This document shows positions 45,343-52,932 of a stretch of DNA of 64,000 bases, in pieces (within the stretch, counting starts at the first letter, position 1; the number at the start of each line of letters is the position of its first letter). Source of the stretch: JAJZNI01 sp035624785 (GTDB lineage Bacteria > Chloroflexota > Dormibacteria > Aeolococcales > Aeolococcaceae); contig DASPQV010000007.1 in NCBI GenBank assembly GCA_035624785.1, positions 16,035 to 80,034 of the forward strand. The letters are read 5' to 3'. The position numbers and the translations under genes are program-made. Under the pieces are notes generated by a model. That model saw only the letters and a program-made list of their open reading frames with translations, was not told where the DNA came from and made no database searches.

Positions 45343-46401
45343 ATGGAGTTGACCGCCCGAGGGCGGGACGCGCAGTCCAGGGCCGGCGCCGCGCCTCCCC
45401 TGTGCCGCGCGACGTCGACCGCCGGGCCGCGCGACGTCACCGGCTGGGGCTCAGCCCTCGCCTCGAGGTGGACCGTCCCGGTCCTATCCCTCGCCCTGAG
45501 CCTGGTCACCGTGCCGGCGGTGGCCGCGGTGCTGGTCGCCCTCCGCCTCACCACCTGGCTGTGGCTGGTGGGGCTGGGTCTCGGGCTCGCGGTGGCCAAC
45601 ATCGTCCTGGTCCTGCTGCCCGTCCACTTCCGGATCGTCAGGCTCTCGGCGAGCCTGGCCGCGCTCCAGGACCGCGAGGCCGCGATGGCCGAGGAGAGGG
45701 AGGCGCTGCTTCACGAGACGCTGCTCGCCTCCGACCGTGAGCGGCAGCGGCTTGCCGCCGATCTCCACGACGGTGTCATCCAGCTGGTGAGCGCGGTGAC
45801 GCTCCGCACCGCAACCCTGGCCCGGGGCCTGCGCCGGGAGGGAGACGTCTCGAGCGAACGTCTGGGGGCGGCCGCAGCCAGCCTGGACCGCATCACCATC
45901 GACCTGCAGGCGGTCACCAGCGACCTCCGCAACCTCATGGGCGCCCTGGCGGGCGACGAGATCCAGAGCGGCGGCCTGACCGGCGCGCTGAGCGCCCTGC
46001 TGGTGCCCCTCGCCGAGAGCGGCGTCCACGTGGACGTGTCGGTGGGGGAGCTGAGCTGCGATGGGGCGGTGCGAACCCTGGTTCACCGGGTGACCCAGGA
46101 GCTGGCCCGCAACGTCGCCAAGCACGCCGCCGCGCACCGGGTCACGGTCTCGGTCAGCCAGGAGGGCGACCGCGTGTGCCTGCGCATGACGGACGACGGC
46201 CGCGGCTTCGATGTCCAGGGGCTGGAGGAGCGGCGCAACGGCGGGCACCTCGGACTCCGCCTCATGGACCAGAGGATCCGCGACGCCGGTGGGACCCTGC
46301 GCATCGAGTCGACGCCCGGACACGGAACGGTCGCGGACATCAGCCTCCCGCTCTCGCTCGCCGTTCTCGCCGGTTCCCCGGGAGCCTCAGCGGCTGCCTG
46401 A
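45343..46401 (+). CDS. NarL-type membrane sensor histidine kinase
   Basis: 352 residues. Seen: two membrane helices (about 43-69 and 71-95) with almost no outside loop, so it senses in or near the membrane or in the cytoplasm; a coiled linker (ALQDREAAMAEEREALLHE); the HisKA_3 phosphoacceptor RQRLAADLHDGVIQLVSAVTL with its His; and a HATPase_c domain with MTDDGRGFDV and GGHLGLRLMDQRI. Signal unknown. Convergent with the NarL/FixJ-type regulator 16 bp away, its likely partner. Confidence 0.88.
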   Translation: MELTARGRDAQSRAGAAPPLCRATSTAGPRDVTGWGSALASRWTVPVLSLALSLVTVPAVAAVLVALRLTTWLWLVGLGLGLAVANIVLVLLPVHFRIVRLSASLAALQDREAAMAEEREALLHETLLASDRERQRLAADLHDGVIQLVSAVTLRTATLARGLRREGDVSSERLGAAAASLDRITIDLQAVTSDLRNLMGALAGDEIQSGGLTGALSALLVPLAESGVHVDVSVGELSCDGAVRTLVHRVTQELARNVAKHAAAHRVTVSVSQEGDRVCLRMTDDGRGFDVQGLEERRNGGHLGLRLMDQRIRDAGGTLRIESTPGHGTVADISLPLSLAVLAGSPGASAAA

Positions 46402-46417
46402 GCTCCGCCGGGCGGCC

Positions 46418-47083
46418 CTAGCGCTCGACGCTGGGCGCGGTGATCAGCCCCTCGCGGATGGCGATCGAGACCGCCTCCAGCTTGGAGTGGGCGCCGAGCT
46501 TGCTGATGATGCTCTGGATGTGGTTGCGCAGGGTGTGGATGCTGATGAACAGCCGCCGGCTGATTTCCTCGTTGCTCAGCCCGTCGGCAAGGAAGAGCAG
46601 CACCGCCGTCTCGCGCGGGGTGAGCGGCTCGGCCAGCGGGGACCCCCGCCCGTTGCCCCCGGTGAGCCGTCCCAGCATGGACGGTGACACCGCGGTGGCA
46701 CCGGTCGCCGCGGCTCGCACCGCGGCCGCGAGCTCCTCGATGCTGTCCCCCTTGGTCACGAAACCGACGCAGCCGGCGGCCAGGGCCTCACTGAGGACGC
46801 TGGCCTCGGCCGCCGCGGTGACCAGGACCACCCGCGCGTTCGGCCGGATCGCCCTGAGCTCGGCGGCCGCATGGGTGCCCTGGCCGTCGGGAAGGCGCTG
46901 ATCCAGCAGGATCACGTCGACCTCGATCACCTCCAGGCGGCGGCGGGCCTCCTCCAGGCTGCCCACGCTCTCGACCACGAGCATGTCGCTCTCCTCGTCG
47001 AGGGCCGCGGCGACCGCCTGGCTGAACATTCGGTGGTCGTCGACCACGAAGACCCTGATGGGGTGGGACGGCGCACCCGGCAC
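46418..47083 (-). CDS. NarL/FixJ-family response regulator
   Basis: 221 residues from GTG 47083 (AGGAGA 6 nt upstream). Seen: receiver domain VFVVDDHRMFSQAVAAAL, phosphoacceptor Asp in VDVILLDQRLPDG, switch region VLVTAAAEASV and VTKGDSIEELAAA, then a LuxR-type helix-turn-helix LTPRETAVLLFLADGLSNEE / ISRRLFISIHTLRNHIQSII. Binds DNA as a phosphorylated dimer, by family. Probably regulated by the adjacent convergent kinase. Confidence 0.9.
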   Translation of the reverse strand: MPGAPSHPIRVFVVDDHRMFSQAVAAALDEESDMLVVESVGSLEEARRRLEVIEVDVILLDQRLPDGQGTHAAAELRAIRPNARVVLVTAAAEASVLSEALAAGCVGFVTKGDSIEELAAAVRAAATGATAVSPSMLGRLTGGNGRGSPLAEPLTPRETAVLLFLADGLSNEEISRRLFISIHTLRNHIQSIISKLGAHSKLEAVSIAIREGLITAPSVER

Positions 47084-47446
47084 GGTGCATCTCCTGTGAC
47101 TTGAGCGGCGGCCAGCCCATGGTCGCTGCCTGGCCCATTGTCGGGGCAGTCGGACCTGGCGGGGTGAGATTCGTTGCTCTGTGACGGTCGCGTGTCCGCC
47201 CGGGGCGGCTGTTGCATCCCTGTGACGGGAGGCCGACTCGGGGGCTGCCGGATCTGATGTCACGGGAAGCGGCCCCGGCTGCGAGAACTGATCAGGGCGG
47301 TCGCCTGATTCACCCCGCCAAGCAGGCTTCGTCGGGACCCCGATTAGTGCAGGCGCATCAGCGAAATTCCGGCAGTCCGTCTCTGGTGGGGCCGACCGGC
47401 TCCGGCGACGATGTGAGCGTTCGATCCAGTCTTCGAGGTCACCCCG
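47084..47446. other. 363-bp divergent intergenic region
   Basis: Lies between the response regulator and the DUF-type membrane gene. It must hold both promoters, but I see no TANNNT box correctly placed for either start, no strong palindrome and no supported ORF. Confidence 0.4.
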
Positions 47447-47860
47447 TTGATCAGCACCGTCAGCCTCGTCCCCCAGAGATCGGGGATCCTTCTCCGCCTG
47501 CTCCAGAGCTGCCGGGGGGATGCCGCCGCCTATGGCCGGGAGCTGATCGCCGACCTCAGGGGACTCGCGGCCGACACGGTGGCCTGGCACCTGGCGGCGC
47601 TGGCGATCGTGTCACAGGTCGCCGATGCCCTGACCACCATGATCGCGCTTGCCAATAATGCCCCGGAAGGAAACCCGCTCACTGCCGCAGTGCTGGTCCA
47701 TTGGGGGGTGGCCGGCCTGCTCGCCGAGAAGGTAGTGATCTCCGCAGTCGTCCTAGTCAACATGGCCCGTCTCCGGGGCCGCAGCGCCTGGGCTCTGGGC
47801 GCCATCGCCATCCTCGTGGGATTCGGCGCGGCGGCCTGGAACTTCGCGATCGCCGGATGA
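47447..47860 (+). CDS. Small membrane protein, DUF5658-like
   Basis: 137 residues from TTG 47447, the first usable start; confidence in that codon is low. Seen: an N-terminal helical region, then two or three membrane helices (TVAWHLAALAIVSQVADALTT / MIALAN; LVHWGVAGLLAEKVVISAVVL; WALGAIAILVGFGAAAWNF). The segment DALTTMIALAN followed by EGNPLTAAVL resembles the DUF5658 family (D..TT...E.NP). Its TGA overlaps the ATG of the kinase downstream (ATGA), so the three genes up to 49982 form one unit; it may be an accessory sensor. Confidence 0.6.
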   Translation: MISTVSLVPQRSGILLRLLQSCRGDAAAYGRELIADLRGLAADTVAWHLAALAIVSQVADALTTMIALANNAPEGNPLTAAVLVHWGVAGLLAEKVVISAVVLVNMARLRGRSAWALGAIAILVGFGAAAWNFAIAG

Positions 47861-49614
47861 GTGAGATGCCGGCGACCGGCGCTGCGCTGTCCGAGCCGCT
47901 TGCCTCAGGCTCGGTAGTGGTGGGCGCCCGGCCGGACCGGGAGGCCGGTGGCGCCGTCACCGACCGGGATGCGGAACTCGCCGCGACCCGTGGCCATATC
48001 CTCCAGATGGCTGCCGAGCGCACCCGGCTCCAGGCGGTCATCCTGCTGGACCTCGGCTCGCCGGATGGCCGGATCGCCGTGATCGCTCAGTCCGGGCTGC
48101 GGACCAAGCACGTCCTCACCGCGGCCCCGGCGGATCTCGAGCTTCTCGATGCCGAAGGGGTGCCGGTTTCGGCTGCGCTCAGCCCCGGCGCCGGCTCGAT
48201 CAGCCGGCTGCTCCGGGAGGAGGGCCTGGGAACCGCCCTTGCGGTCGGCCTGCGCCGCCATGGGGTGGACCAGGTCCTGATCGCCGCGCGGGCTGGTGGC
48301 CGGATCGCCAGACCGGCGGCGCTCCGCCTCCTCCAGGTGGCGGGGGTCCTCGCCGGCGTCGAGAAGGAGCGGCGCCTGGCCCTGCTGGCGGAGCGGCGGC
48401 TGCGCCAGGAGGCGGCGGTCGCGGCCCTCGGCCGAAGCGCGCTGTCCAATCAGGATCTGCCTGGGTTGGCCCAGGCCGCCTGCGACGCCGCCGCGGCCAC
48501 GCTCGAGGCGGACTGGATCGCCGTCCTCGAGCGCGCCGCCGACGGTCTGGTGGTCCGGGCCGGGGCCGGCCTTCCCGAGCAGGCCATGGAGCTTCACCTG
48601 GGCGACGAGGAGGCGCTGTCCTCGCGGGTGATGCGCTCCGCCGAGCCGCTGGTGGTCGCCCCGGTGGGCGGCGATGCCGAGCTTCGGCGCACCCGCCTCT
48701 GGCAGGCGGCGCACAATTCCAGCGCCCTGATCGTGCCGATCCGCAGCGGCCTGCGCCCGGTGGGGACCCTCTGCGCCATCTCTCGAGCCGGGTTCGCCTT
48801 CGCCGAGGACGACGTCGCCTTCATGCGGGGCCTGGCCAACGTGGTCGCCCTGGCCGCCGAAAGGGCCCGGGTCCAGGCTCAGCTCCAGCTCTCCATCGAC
48901 GAGTTGCGCAAGAGCGCGGAGGACCGGAGCCGCCTGCTTGCCCACCTCGTCAAGGCTCAGGAGGACGAGCGGCGGCGGATATCCGACGACATCCACGACG
49001 ACTCCGTGCAGGTGATGACGGCGGTGGCCCTCCGCCTGGCGACGCTCCGCCGCCGTCTGGGCGACGAACACCTCGATCCCATCCTGCTCAATCTCGAGCA
49101 CGACGTCCGGCAGTCGATAGCCCGCCTCCGTCATCTGATGTTCGTGCTCCGGCCGCCCGCCCTGGAGAACCAGGGCATCGCCGACGTCCTCCAGGGGTAC
49201 CTGACCCAGGTCGCCGAGGAAGAGGGCTTCGCCTACTCGGTCGAGGACCGGCTCACCCGCGAGCTCGACACCGAGACCCGGGTGGTCATCTACCGGATCG
49301 TCCAGGAGGCCGTCTCCAACGTCTGCAAGCATGCTCAGGCAAGCCGCGTCGAGGTCGTGCTCGCCAGCAGCGCGGGCTGCGTGATGGTCGAGGTGCAGGA
49401 CGACGGGATGGGCTTCGACGCGGCCAGAGTTCAGCAGGTCCCGCCCGGTCATCTCGGCCTGATGGTGATGCGAGAGCGGGCGGAGCAGACCGGCGGCTGG
49501 TGCGTCGTCGAGAGTGCTCCGGGGCACGGCACGACCGTGCGCTTCTGCGTCGGCTCCCCCGAGCTCCCCTGCCCGGAGCCGTCCTCCCAGCCAGCAGTGG
49601 GGGTGAACCGATGA
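47857..49614 (+). CDS. GAF-domain soluble histidine kinase (NarL type)
   Basis: 585 residues, no membrane helix. Seen: an N-terminal region of about 180 residues with a GAF-like beginning (LQAVILLDLG), a second GAF domain about 195-340 (TLEADWIAVLERAADGLVVR, ALIVPIRSGLRPVGTLCAIS), coiled-coil linker, HisKA_3 motif DERRRISDDIHDDSVQVMTA with the His, and HATPase_c with YRIVQEAVSNVCKHAQASRV and VQDDGMGFD. Both ends overlap neighbours with ATGA. It likely senses a small molecule or redox state. Confidence 0.85.
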   Translation: MSEMPATGAALSEPLASGSVVVGARPDREAGGAVTDRDAELAATRGHILQMAAERTRLQAVILLDLGSPDGRIAVIAQSGLRTKHVLTAAPADLELLDAEGVPVSAALSPGAGSISRLLREEGLGTALAVGLRRHGVDQVLIAARAGGRIARPAALRLLQVAGVLAGVEKERRLALLAERRLRQEAAVAALGRSALSNQDLPGLAQAACDAAAATLEADWIAVLERAADGLVVRAGAGLPEQAMELHLGDEEALSSRVMRSAEPLVVAPVGGDAELRRTRLWQAAHNSSALIVPIRSGLRPVGTLCAISRAGFAFAEDDVAFMRGLANVVALAAERARVQAQLQLSIDELRKSAEDRSRLLAHLVKAQEDERRRISDDIHDDSVQVMTAVALRLATLRRRLGDEHLDPILLNLEHDVRQSIARLRHLMFVLRPPALENQGIADVLQGYLTQVAEEEGFAYSVEDRLTRELDTETRVVIYRIVQEAVSNVCKHAQASRVEVVLASSAGCVMVEVQDDGMGFDAARVQQVPPGHLGLMVMRERAEQTGGWCVVESAPGHGTTVRFCVGSPELPCPEPSSQPAVGVNR

Positions 49615-49982
49615 CCCGGAAGGTGCTGATCGCCGACGACGACCCCTCGGTCCGAAGTGCCCTCTGGGAGATGCTGGGCAGCGAGCCCGGATACGAGGTG
49701 GTCGGCCTGGCCGCTGACCCGGAGTCCGCCATCGACCTGGCCGGGACCCATCGCCCCGATGTTGCCATCCTCGACGTCAAGATGCCGGGCGGTGGGGGCG
49801 TCCGTGCCGCCGAGGGGATCCGCGACGCCTCGCCGGGCACCTGCATCCTCGCTCTCTCCGCCTGGGATGACCGCGAGACGATGCGCCTGATGCGCCGGGC
49901 CGGCGCCGCCGGCTACCTGGTCAAGGGGTCGGCCCCGGACGACATCTTCGAGGTCATCGAGCGGCTGGCACCCACCCATTGA
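49611..49982 (+). CDS. Stand-alone receiver-domain response regulator
   Basis: 123 residues: only a receiver domain. Seen: VLIADDDPSVRSAL, phosphoacceptor Asp in VAILDVKMPGGGGVRAA, LALSAWDD and YLVKGSAPDDI with the conserved Lys. No output domain follows; the gene ends 8 nt before a palindrome. ATG overlaps the kinase stop (ATGA). It may act by protein contact, as CheY-like or Spo0F-like receivers do, or act in a phosphorelay. Confidence 0.88.
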   Translation: MTRKVLIADDDPSVRSALWEMLGSEPGYEVVGLAADPESAIDLAGTHRPDVAILDVKMPGGGGVRAAEGIRDASPGTCILALSAWDDRETMRLMRRAGAAGYLVKGSAPDDIFEVIERLAPTH

Positions 49983-49989
49983 CCAACGT

Positions 49990-50013
49990 GTTATGGACAA
50001 TACAGTCCATAAC
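49990..50013. repeat. 24-bp palindrome, copy C (perfect arms)
   Basis: GTTATGGAC-AATACA-GTCCATAAC; the two 9-bp arms are perfect inverted repeats. It starts 8 nt after the receiver gene's stop. It is the clearest member of the four-copy family. Confidence 0.75.
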
Positions 50014-50114
50014 GGCTCGGCGCCCCGGGGGAGCGTCTCCGCAGGCCTGGCCGGCGACAGCCTCCCTCCATCTCCACGCTGGTTGCGGACGCCTGTGTCC
50101 TTAGTGCCACACTC

Positions 50115-50200
50115 CCGGCGTCTGGCAGGTTGGCTCTGCGTGTGCCTGGCCGCCGTGGCGTGGCTTGGTTTCGCGAAGTGCCGCCTGCCAGACACGCCGG
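50115..50200. repeat. Long inverted repeat in a convergent gap
   Basis: CCGGCGTCTGGCAGG (50115-50129) pairs with CCTGCCAGACACGCCGG (50184-50200) except for a 2-nt bulge, with about 54 nt between. It sits in the 245-bp gap between converging genes and could be a bidirectional terminator or a small mobile remnant. Confidence 0.5.
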
Positions 50201-50227
50201 ACCGGCCTGGGATCAGGTCAGGCTAGG

Positions 50228-51286
50228 CTAGGCCGAAACAGCACTCAGGTCCAGGGGCGGCGCCGCCGGATTGGCCAGGTGGAAGCCCTGCCCGTGGGTC
50301 ACCCCGCACTCCCGGACCGCCTCAAGCTCGCCCCGGGTCTCGATCCCCTCCGCGACCACGACCGACCCGATCTCCCGAGCCAGGGCCACCAGAGTGGCGG
50401 CCAGGGCATGCCGGGTCCGGTCGCCACGGAGGCCGCGGGTGACCGAGGTGTCGAGTTTGATGATGTCGGGGTGGAGCAGAAGGAGCTGGCGGAGGCTGGC
50501 GTCTCCGGAGCCCGTGTGGTCCAGGGCCAGCCGCGCCCCGGCCTCACGAAACGGCTGGAGCAGTCGGCCGACTCCCGCGGCCCGGTCGAGACCTAGGGCT
50601 GCCTCCGCCACCTCCAGGACCACCCGAGAGAGGGAGGCGGCCCGGAGCAGCCGGCCCGCTTCCGGGCGAAGCAGGGTCAGCGGCGAGATGTTGAGGGAGA
50701 GGTAGATGGCCTCGGGAAGGGTCGGCAGGGCGTCAACGGCCGCCTCGATGGCGGCGGTCTCAAGCAGTTCGCGCATGCCCAGATCGGCGGCCTGGCGAAA
50801 CCACTCCCGGGCCGAGCCGCGCTCAAAGCGGGCCAGCGCCTCCACCCCGGCCACGTCACCGCCCCTCAAGTCAACGATGGGCTGAAACACTGAGAACAGC
50901 CCGCTGCCGATCACCGCCCGGACCCGCTCCCGCAACCGGCGTCGGCGCAGCTCGGCCGGGCCATCCGCGTCCAGGATCTCGTCCAGCCAGTGGAAGGCTT
51001 CGGCCACGCTCGACGGGGGCTCGGGGGCAAGACCGATCAGACTCCGGTTCGGGACCGGGAGGCGCGGGCCGACAACGAGGTCGGGGGCGCGGGCGCCCGC
51101 CAGGCGCAGCAAGGCTGCCGCCAGCTCTCGGTCCGAGCCGAACGCGCTGTTGTCCCCGAACCACTCGGCGTCCCCCAGCGGCCCTTCCCCGGCGGCTCTC
51201 GAACCAAACTCCGCGGGCGCCGCCTCACCGCGACCCCGCCGCCCCCTCAGCCACAACACCGCCTGCTCCCCGCGGCCCCATCCCAC
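50228..51286 (-). CDS. EAL-domain protein with an altered metal-binding motif
   Basis: 352 residues, GTG start, with a minus-strand TAGGGT box (51308-51313). N-terminal ~125 residues are unrecognised. The C-terminal EAL domain has E149-A-L, N199 in SLNIS, Glu in VVLEVAEAAL, K277 in IIKLD, AEGIET and HGQGF; but the DDFGxG motif reads D256-H-T-G-S-G, so the second metal-binding Asp is His. Catalytic c-di-GMP hydrolysis is therefore doubtful; binding may remain. No GGDEF domain or membrane helix. Confidence 0.8.
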   Translation of the reverse strand: MGWGRGEQAVLWLRGRRGRGEAAPAEFGSRAAGEGPLGDAEWFGDNSAFGSDRELAAALLRLAGARAPDLVVGPRLPVPNRSLIGLAPEPPSSVAEAFHWLDEILDADGPAELRRRRLRERVRAVIGSGLFSVFQPIVDLRGGDVAGVEALARFERGSAREWFRQAADLGMRELLETAAIEAAVDALPTLPEAIYLSLNISPLTLLRPEAGRLLRAASLSRVVLEVAEAALGLDRAAGVGRLLQPFREAGARLALDHTGSGDASLRQLLLLHPDIIKLDTSVTRGLRGDRTRHALAATLVALAREIGSVVVAEGIETRGELEAVRECGVTHGQGFHLANPAAPPLDLSAVSA

Positions 51287-51339
51287 CGGCAGGCCGCCTT
51301 CTCGTTAACCCTAGCGCACCAGGCGCTTCACTCGCAACA

Positions 51340-51463
51340 CAGTGATGACGAATTCCAACCGCCTCCCGCCCTACTGCAACACCGACCGGGCCACAACGGT
51401 CGCTACAGCCGCGGCCGCACCCCGGAGCAGGTCATCGGCAAGCAGAGGATGTGGGCTTGCTAA
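51340..51463 (+). pseudogene. Worn 3' end of an IS transposase gene
   Basis: The frame ending in TAA 51463 carries HNGRYSRGRTPEQVIGKQRM, matching the C-terminal (Y)NxxRxHxGxxxRGRTPxEV end of IS3/IS481-type integrase-fold transposases. The preceding YCNTDR (51372-51389) lies in a different frame, so a one-base deletion breaks the gene. No upstream catalytic (DDE) part is present. This is an inference from motif pattern. Confidence 0.5.
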
Positions 51464-51502
51464 GCCGGATGTGTCGGGACATCCTGGGGACAGGACACCC
51501 TA
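51464..51502. mobile_element. Possible IS end abutting the aminotransferase stop
   Basis: Follows the transposase remnant: GGATGTGTCGGGACATCC forms a hairpin, and TGGGGACAGGACACCC follows, like the terminal inverted repeat of IS481/IS3-type elements. It ends exactly at the TAG of the minus-strand aminotransferase gene. No second end was found within the gap. Confidence 0.35.
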
Positions 51503-52837
51503 GTCCTCGATCGCGCGGTCGGCAATCCCCAGAGCCGAGTCGATGATCTCGAAGCCCCGCGCGAGCTCCTCCTCGGTGATGCAGAGCGGCGGGTTGGTGT
51601 GGATCGAGCTGCCGCTGATCATGGTGTACAGGCCGCGGCTGCGGAGCTGCTGTCCGATCGCCTTCATCTCCGGGCTGGTTCCCGTGTAAGCGGTCATCGG
51701 CGTGTACGGATCGCGCCGGCGCACCAGCTCCAGGATGCCGAAGAGGCCGAGGTTGCGGTGGGCACCCACGCTCGGGTGCCGTGCCGCCAGCCGCTGGTGG
51801 TGAGCTCGCATCACCGGGTCCATCGCGGCCGCGTGCTCGATCAGGCCATCCTCCTCGTAGACCCGGATGGTTGCCAGCGCGGCGGCCAGGGATACCGGGT
51901 GGCTCGAGTAGGTCAGCCCACCGCTGAACATCATGGAGTCGAACCTCTCGGCGACGTGGCGGCGCATCGCCACCGCTCCCAGGGGGAGGTAGGACGAGGT
52001 CAGGCCCTTGGCCATGGTCATCAGGTCGGGGACGGTGTCCCAGTGCTGGACCGCGAACCACCGCCCGGTCCGGCCGAATCCCGCCATCACCTCGTCGGCG
52101 ATCATCAGGATGCCGTGACGGTCGCAGATCTCGCGGACGCCCCGGATGTAGCCGTCGGGCGGGATGAGCACCCCGTTGGTGCCCACGATGGTCTCGAGCA
52201 GGACCGCCGCGATGGTGTGCGGCCCCTCGTAGGTGATCACGTCCTCGAGGCCCTGCAGGCACTCCTCGACGGGACGCGGGTCCCGCTCGCCCCAGCGATG
52301 GGTGTCGGGGAACCTGACCACGCCCACCAGGCCCGGCTCGTTGGCCCACCGGCGCGGATCGCCGGTCAGCGAGATCGCCCCGAAGGTGGCCCCGTGATAG
52401 GCCCGGTAGCGGGCCAGCACCTTGTAGCGCCCGCTGTAGTGCCGGGCCAGCTTGACGGCGTTCTCCACCGCCTCCGCCCCACCCAGGGTGAAGAACACCT
52501 TGTCCATGTCGCCGGGCAGGATCGCGGCCAGCTTCTCGCCGAGCCTGGCCCGCACCTCGGTGACGAAGGCTGGCTGCACGAACTGCAGCCGCGCGGCCTG
52601 CTCGGCGATGGCGTCGACCACCCGCCGGTCGCCGTGCCCGATGTTGACCGACATGAGCTGGCTGTTGAAGTCGAGGATCCGCTCCCCCTCGGGGGTGTAG
52701 AGCCAGACGCCCTGGGCATGGTCGATCGCGATGGGATCGACCTCGCCCTGGACCGACCAGGAGAAGAAGGTGTGCTGCTTGGCGAGCCGGGCGATCTCCT
52801 GGCTGGTCATGGCCGGAGCGCCCGCCCCGGCGGTCAT
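51500..52837 (-). CDS. Class III PLP-dependent aminotransferase
   Basis: 445 residues. Transfers an amino group, often from an omega-amino acid or taurine to pyruvate or 2-oxoglutarate. Seen: FFTLGGAEAVENAVKLARHY, YRAYHGATFGAISLTGD, GILMIADEVMAGFGRTGRWF (PLP Asp), LMTMAKGLTSSYLPLGAV (Schiff-base Lys) and HTNPPLCITEEEL at the C-terminus. Closest in pattern to taurine- and beta-alanine-type omega-aminotransferases, but the substrate is not settled. GAGGGT lies 6 nt before ATG 52837. A possible IS end abuts its stop. Confidence 0.85.
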   Translation of the reverse strand: MTAGAGAPAMTSQEIARLAKQHTFFSWSVQGEVDPIAIDHAQGVWLYTPEGERILDFNSQLMSVNIGHGDRRVVDAIAEQAARLQFVQPAFVTEVRARLGEKLAAILPGDMDKVFFTLGGAEAVENAVKLARHYSGRYKVLARYRAYHGATFGAISLTGDPRRWANEPGLVGVVRFPDTHRWGERDPRPVEECLQGLEDVITYEGPHTIAAVLLETIVGTNGVLIPPDGYIRGVREICDRHGILMIADEVMAGFGRTGRWFAVQHWDTVPDLMTMAKGLTSSYLPLGAVAMRRHVAERFDSMMFSGGLTYSSHPVSLAAALATIRVYEEDGLIEHAAAMDPVMRAHHQRLAARHPSVGAHRNLGLFGILELVRRRDPYTPMTAYTGTSPEMKAIGQQLRSRGLYTMISGSSIHTNPPLCITEEELARGFEIIDSALGIADRAIED

Positions 52838-52932
52838 CGGGTCACCCTCATGTCGAATCTCTCCCGACTGGCCCGGTCGAATCCGCCTAGTCTCCTCCGC
52901 GCCGGCGACCCTCTGGCACCCCCCTCCCGGTG

